A stretch of DNA of 64,000 nt from an uncultured Flavihumibacter sp. (GTDB lineage: Bacteria > Bacteroidota > Bacteroidia > Chitinophagales > Chitinophagaceae). Position 1 is the first letter of the stretch; each line of letters begins with the position of its first letter. The DNA lies in the NCBI GenBank assembly GCA_902168105.1, contig CABHOY010000041.1, positions 62,001 through 126,000 of the forward strand. The letters are read 5' to 3'. The position numbers were made by a program, and so were the translations under genes. The notes under the pieces are model-generated. The model saw only the letters and a program-made list of their open reading frames with translations, searched no databases and was not told the origin of the DNA. Positions 63,172 through 64,000 of this stretch are shown piece after piece.

Positions 63172-63702
63172 TTATTGGAGAATGCGAACCATATTAACCA
63201 TTTCATTTATTATTTGATCTCTACGGTTTGCCAGGGTGCCATTAACTTCAATGGTTTTTATATCCAGGTCCCATATCCAATCATTAAGGATGTCATTTAC
63301 CCTGTATCTAAGTTTGAGTAAATCTGACTTCTGGCAGGATATTAAATCTGTGTCTTCTATCGGAACCAACACAAGGAGATCTATTGTAGCCATCATTGCT
63401 TGAGCGGTTTCAAATAATCGTTCAATATTCCTGGTTTCATCAATAGCATGGATATATGCCAAAATATCAATTGGACATCTATCAAATATTACATTGTCTC
63501 CGGATTTTGAGATCTGCTTTAACGAACAGTCAAATTGTTTTATGAAATCATCAACATCGGGTATTTCTGAAAATATATATCCTGATTCTTCAAGTACATA
63601 ATAGGGCTCTATGTTAAGGGTATACCCTGGAAGATACTCCAGGAGCTCTTCAGTCAATGTAGTTTTACCAACCTTATGAGCACCGATCACAGCTATCTTC
63701 AT
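63172..63702 (-). CDS. P-loop ATPase/kinase (AAA_28-like)
   Basis: A 176-aa cytosolic P-loop NTPase. Walker A 'VIGAHKVGKTTLTEELLEYL' (5-24), a DRCP motif 'VIFDRCPIDILAYIHAI' (72-88, as in AAA_28 and thymidylate/nucleoside kinase-like proteins), 'DLLVLVPIEDTD' (Walker B strand, about 107-118) and a lid Arg 'LLKLRYRVNDIL'. Proteins of this kind phosphorylate small molecules or act in nucleotide salvage; the substrate is unknown. It lies 364 bp upstream of the gasdermin operon on the same strand and 69 bp from the divergent VOC gene. I do not assign it to the immune operon. Confidence 0.85.
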   Translation of the reverse strand: MKIAVIGAHKVGKTTLTEELLEYLPGYTLNIEPYYVLEESGYIFSEIPDVDDFIKQFDCSLKQISKSGDNVIFDRCPIDILAYIHAIDETRNIERLFETAQAMMATIDLLVLVPIEDTDLISCQKSDLLKLRYRVNDILNDWIWDLDIKTIEVNGTLANRRDQIINEMVNMVRILQ

Positions 63703-63771
63703 GTCTATTGATTTTCGATTTAAGATTATTGTAGCTAAATTAGTATACTCAAAACAAAAAAAATAAAAACC

Positions 63772-64000
63772 ATGAGAGCAATTAATCCCTGGATCAACTT
63801 CAATGGCAATGCCGAGGAAGCATTCTCTTTTTACAAATCAGTTTTTGGCGGAGAGTTTACAAAAATCACCCGTTTTAAGGAATTATCAGGCCCTGGGCTT
63901 CAGGTAGCCGAAGATGAAGCAAACAAAATAATGTACATCGGTTTGCCGCTTGGCAAAAATAATGTGTTAATAGGCAACGATATTCCCGGATTTATGGGGC
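63772..64000 (+). CDS. VOC-fold (PhnB-like) protein, N-terminal part (runs off the window)
   Basis: 76 codons are visible: 'MRAINPWINFNGNAEEAFSFYKSVFGGEF' then 'TKITRFKELSGPGLQVAEDEANKIMYIGLPLGKNNVLIGNDIPGFMG'. This is the first beta-alpha module of PhnB-like glyoxalase-fold proteins and is clearly paralogous to 19029-19448. The gene is divergent from the P-loop kinase with a 69-bp shared upstream region. The rest lies outside the window. Confidence 0.9.
   Translation, partial: MRAINPWINFNGNAEEAFSFYKSVFGGEFTKITRFKELSGPGLQVAEDEANKIMYIGLPLGKNNVLIGNDIPGFMG

Noticed and set aside
62771..63321. Open frames at 62771-62995 (minus) and 62974-63321 (plus) next to the gasdermin gene, considered as further operon members
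   Set aside because: Non-ATG starts, overlap with the gasdermin or antisense overlap with the kinase, and no recognisable features.
63172..63702. P-loop kinase as a fourth member of the gasdermin operon
   Set aside because: Same strand, but 364 bp away, whereas the three operon genes are within 10 bp of each other; its motifs suggest small-molecule kinase activity.

Overview
The window looks like a chromosomal piece of a Bacteroidota bacterium, most likely Chitinophagaceae (Chitinophaga-like). The evidence is three SusC/SusD receptor sets, two of them governed by ECF sigma factor/FecR anti-sigma pairs and carrying an N-terminal STN signalling domain, T9SS sorting domains of both type A (46326-48497) and type B ('gliding motility-associated', 9292-17808), HYR/PKD/Ig-like surface repeats, a periplasmic-propeller histidine kinase, one TAnnTTTG-type promoter with its upstream TTTG and a second candidate, and moderate GC. 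I saw no tRNA, rRNA, CRISPR array or insertion sequence.

Layout. 1-7650: the end of a SusC, its SusD and a secreted glycerophosphodiesterase, then a 2H phosphoesterase and a propeller histidine kinase/LuxR-type regulator pair. 7966-17808: an AHSA1-like protein, a flavin reductase-like protein and a giant (about 2838 aa) repeat adhesin. 17809-18405: an AT-rich intergenic gap with two perfect DnaA boxes. 18406-19448: DinB-like and VOC-fold proteins. 19540-29775: a minus-strand locus sigma-FecR-SusC-SusD-PKD lipoprotein-membrane acyltransferase-phosphodiesterase. 30112-32068: a thioredoxin-fold protein without its cysteines and a small exported protein. 32342-42594: a second sigma-FecR-SusC-SusD locus with an unknown lipoprotein and a zinc metalloprotease. 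42736-48497: a Kir-type potassium channel, a 44-bp perfect hairpin and two paralogous FG-GAP surface proteins. 48717-52245: a second glycerophosphodiesterase, an RluF-like pseudouridine synthase with a basic tail, a DUF1877-like protein and twin PKD proteins. 52414-55200: an accessory stretch of unknown and decaying genes. 55248-57679: a MarR-MFS-isochorismatase-like operon.

The most notable content is the minus-strand operon 62807-58029. Its first gene encodes a 256-aa protein whose order of motifs matches bacterial gasdermins, including a 'DLYIVTEV' strand like that of animal gasdermins. It overlaps by ATGA a fusion of a degenerate SIR2-like domain with a CHAT (caspase-like) protease, which is followed after 10 bp by a STAND ATPase with C-terminal TPRs. 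I read this as a complete inflammasome-like abortive-infection module: STAND-TPR sensor, CHAT protease, pore-forming gasdermin. Gasdermin operons with caspase-like proteases are known in bacteria; the SIR2-like/CHAT fusion and the absence of an N-terminal cysteine in the gasdermin are features I would check as possibly new. All assignments were made by eye without database searches.
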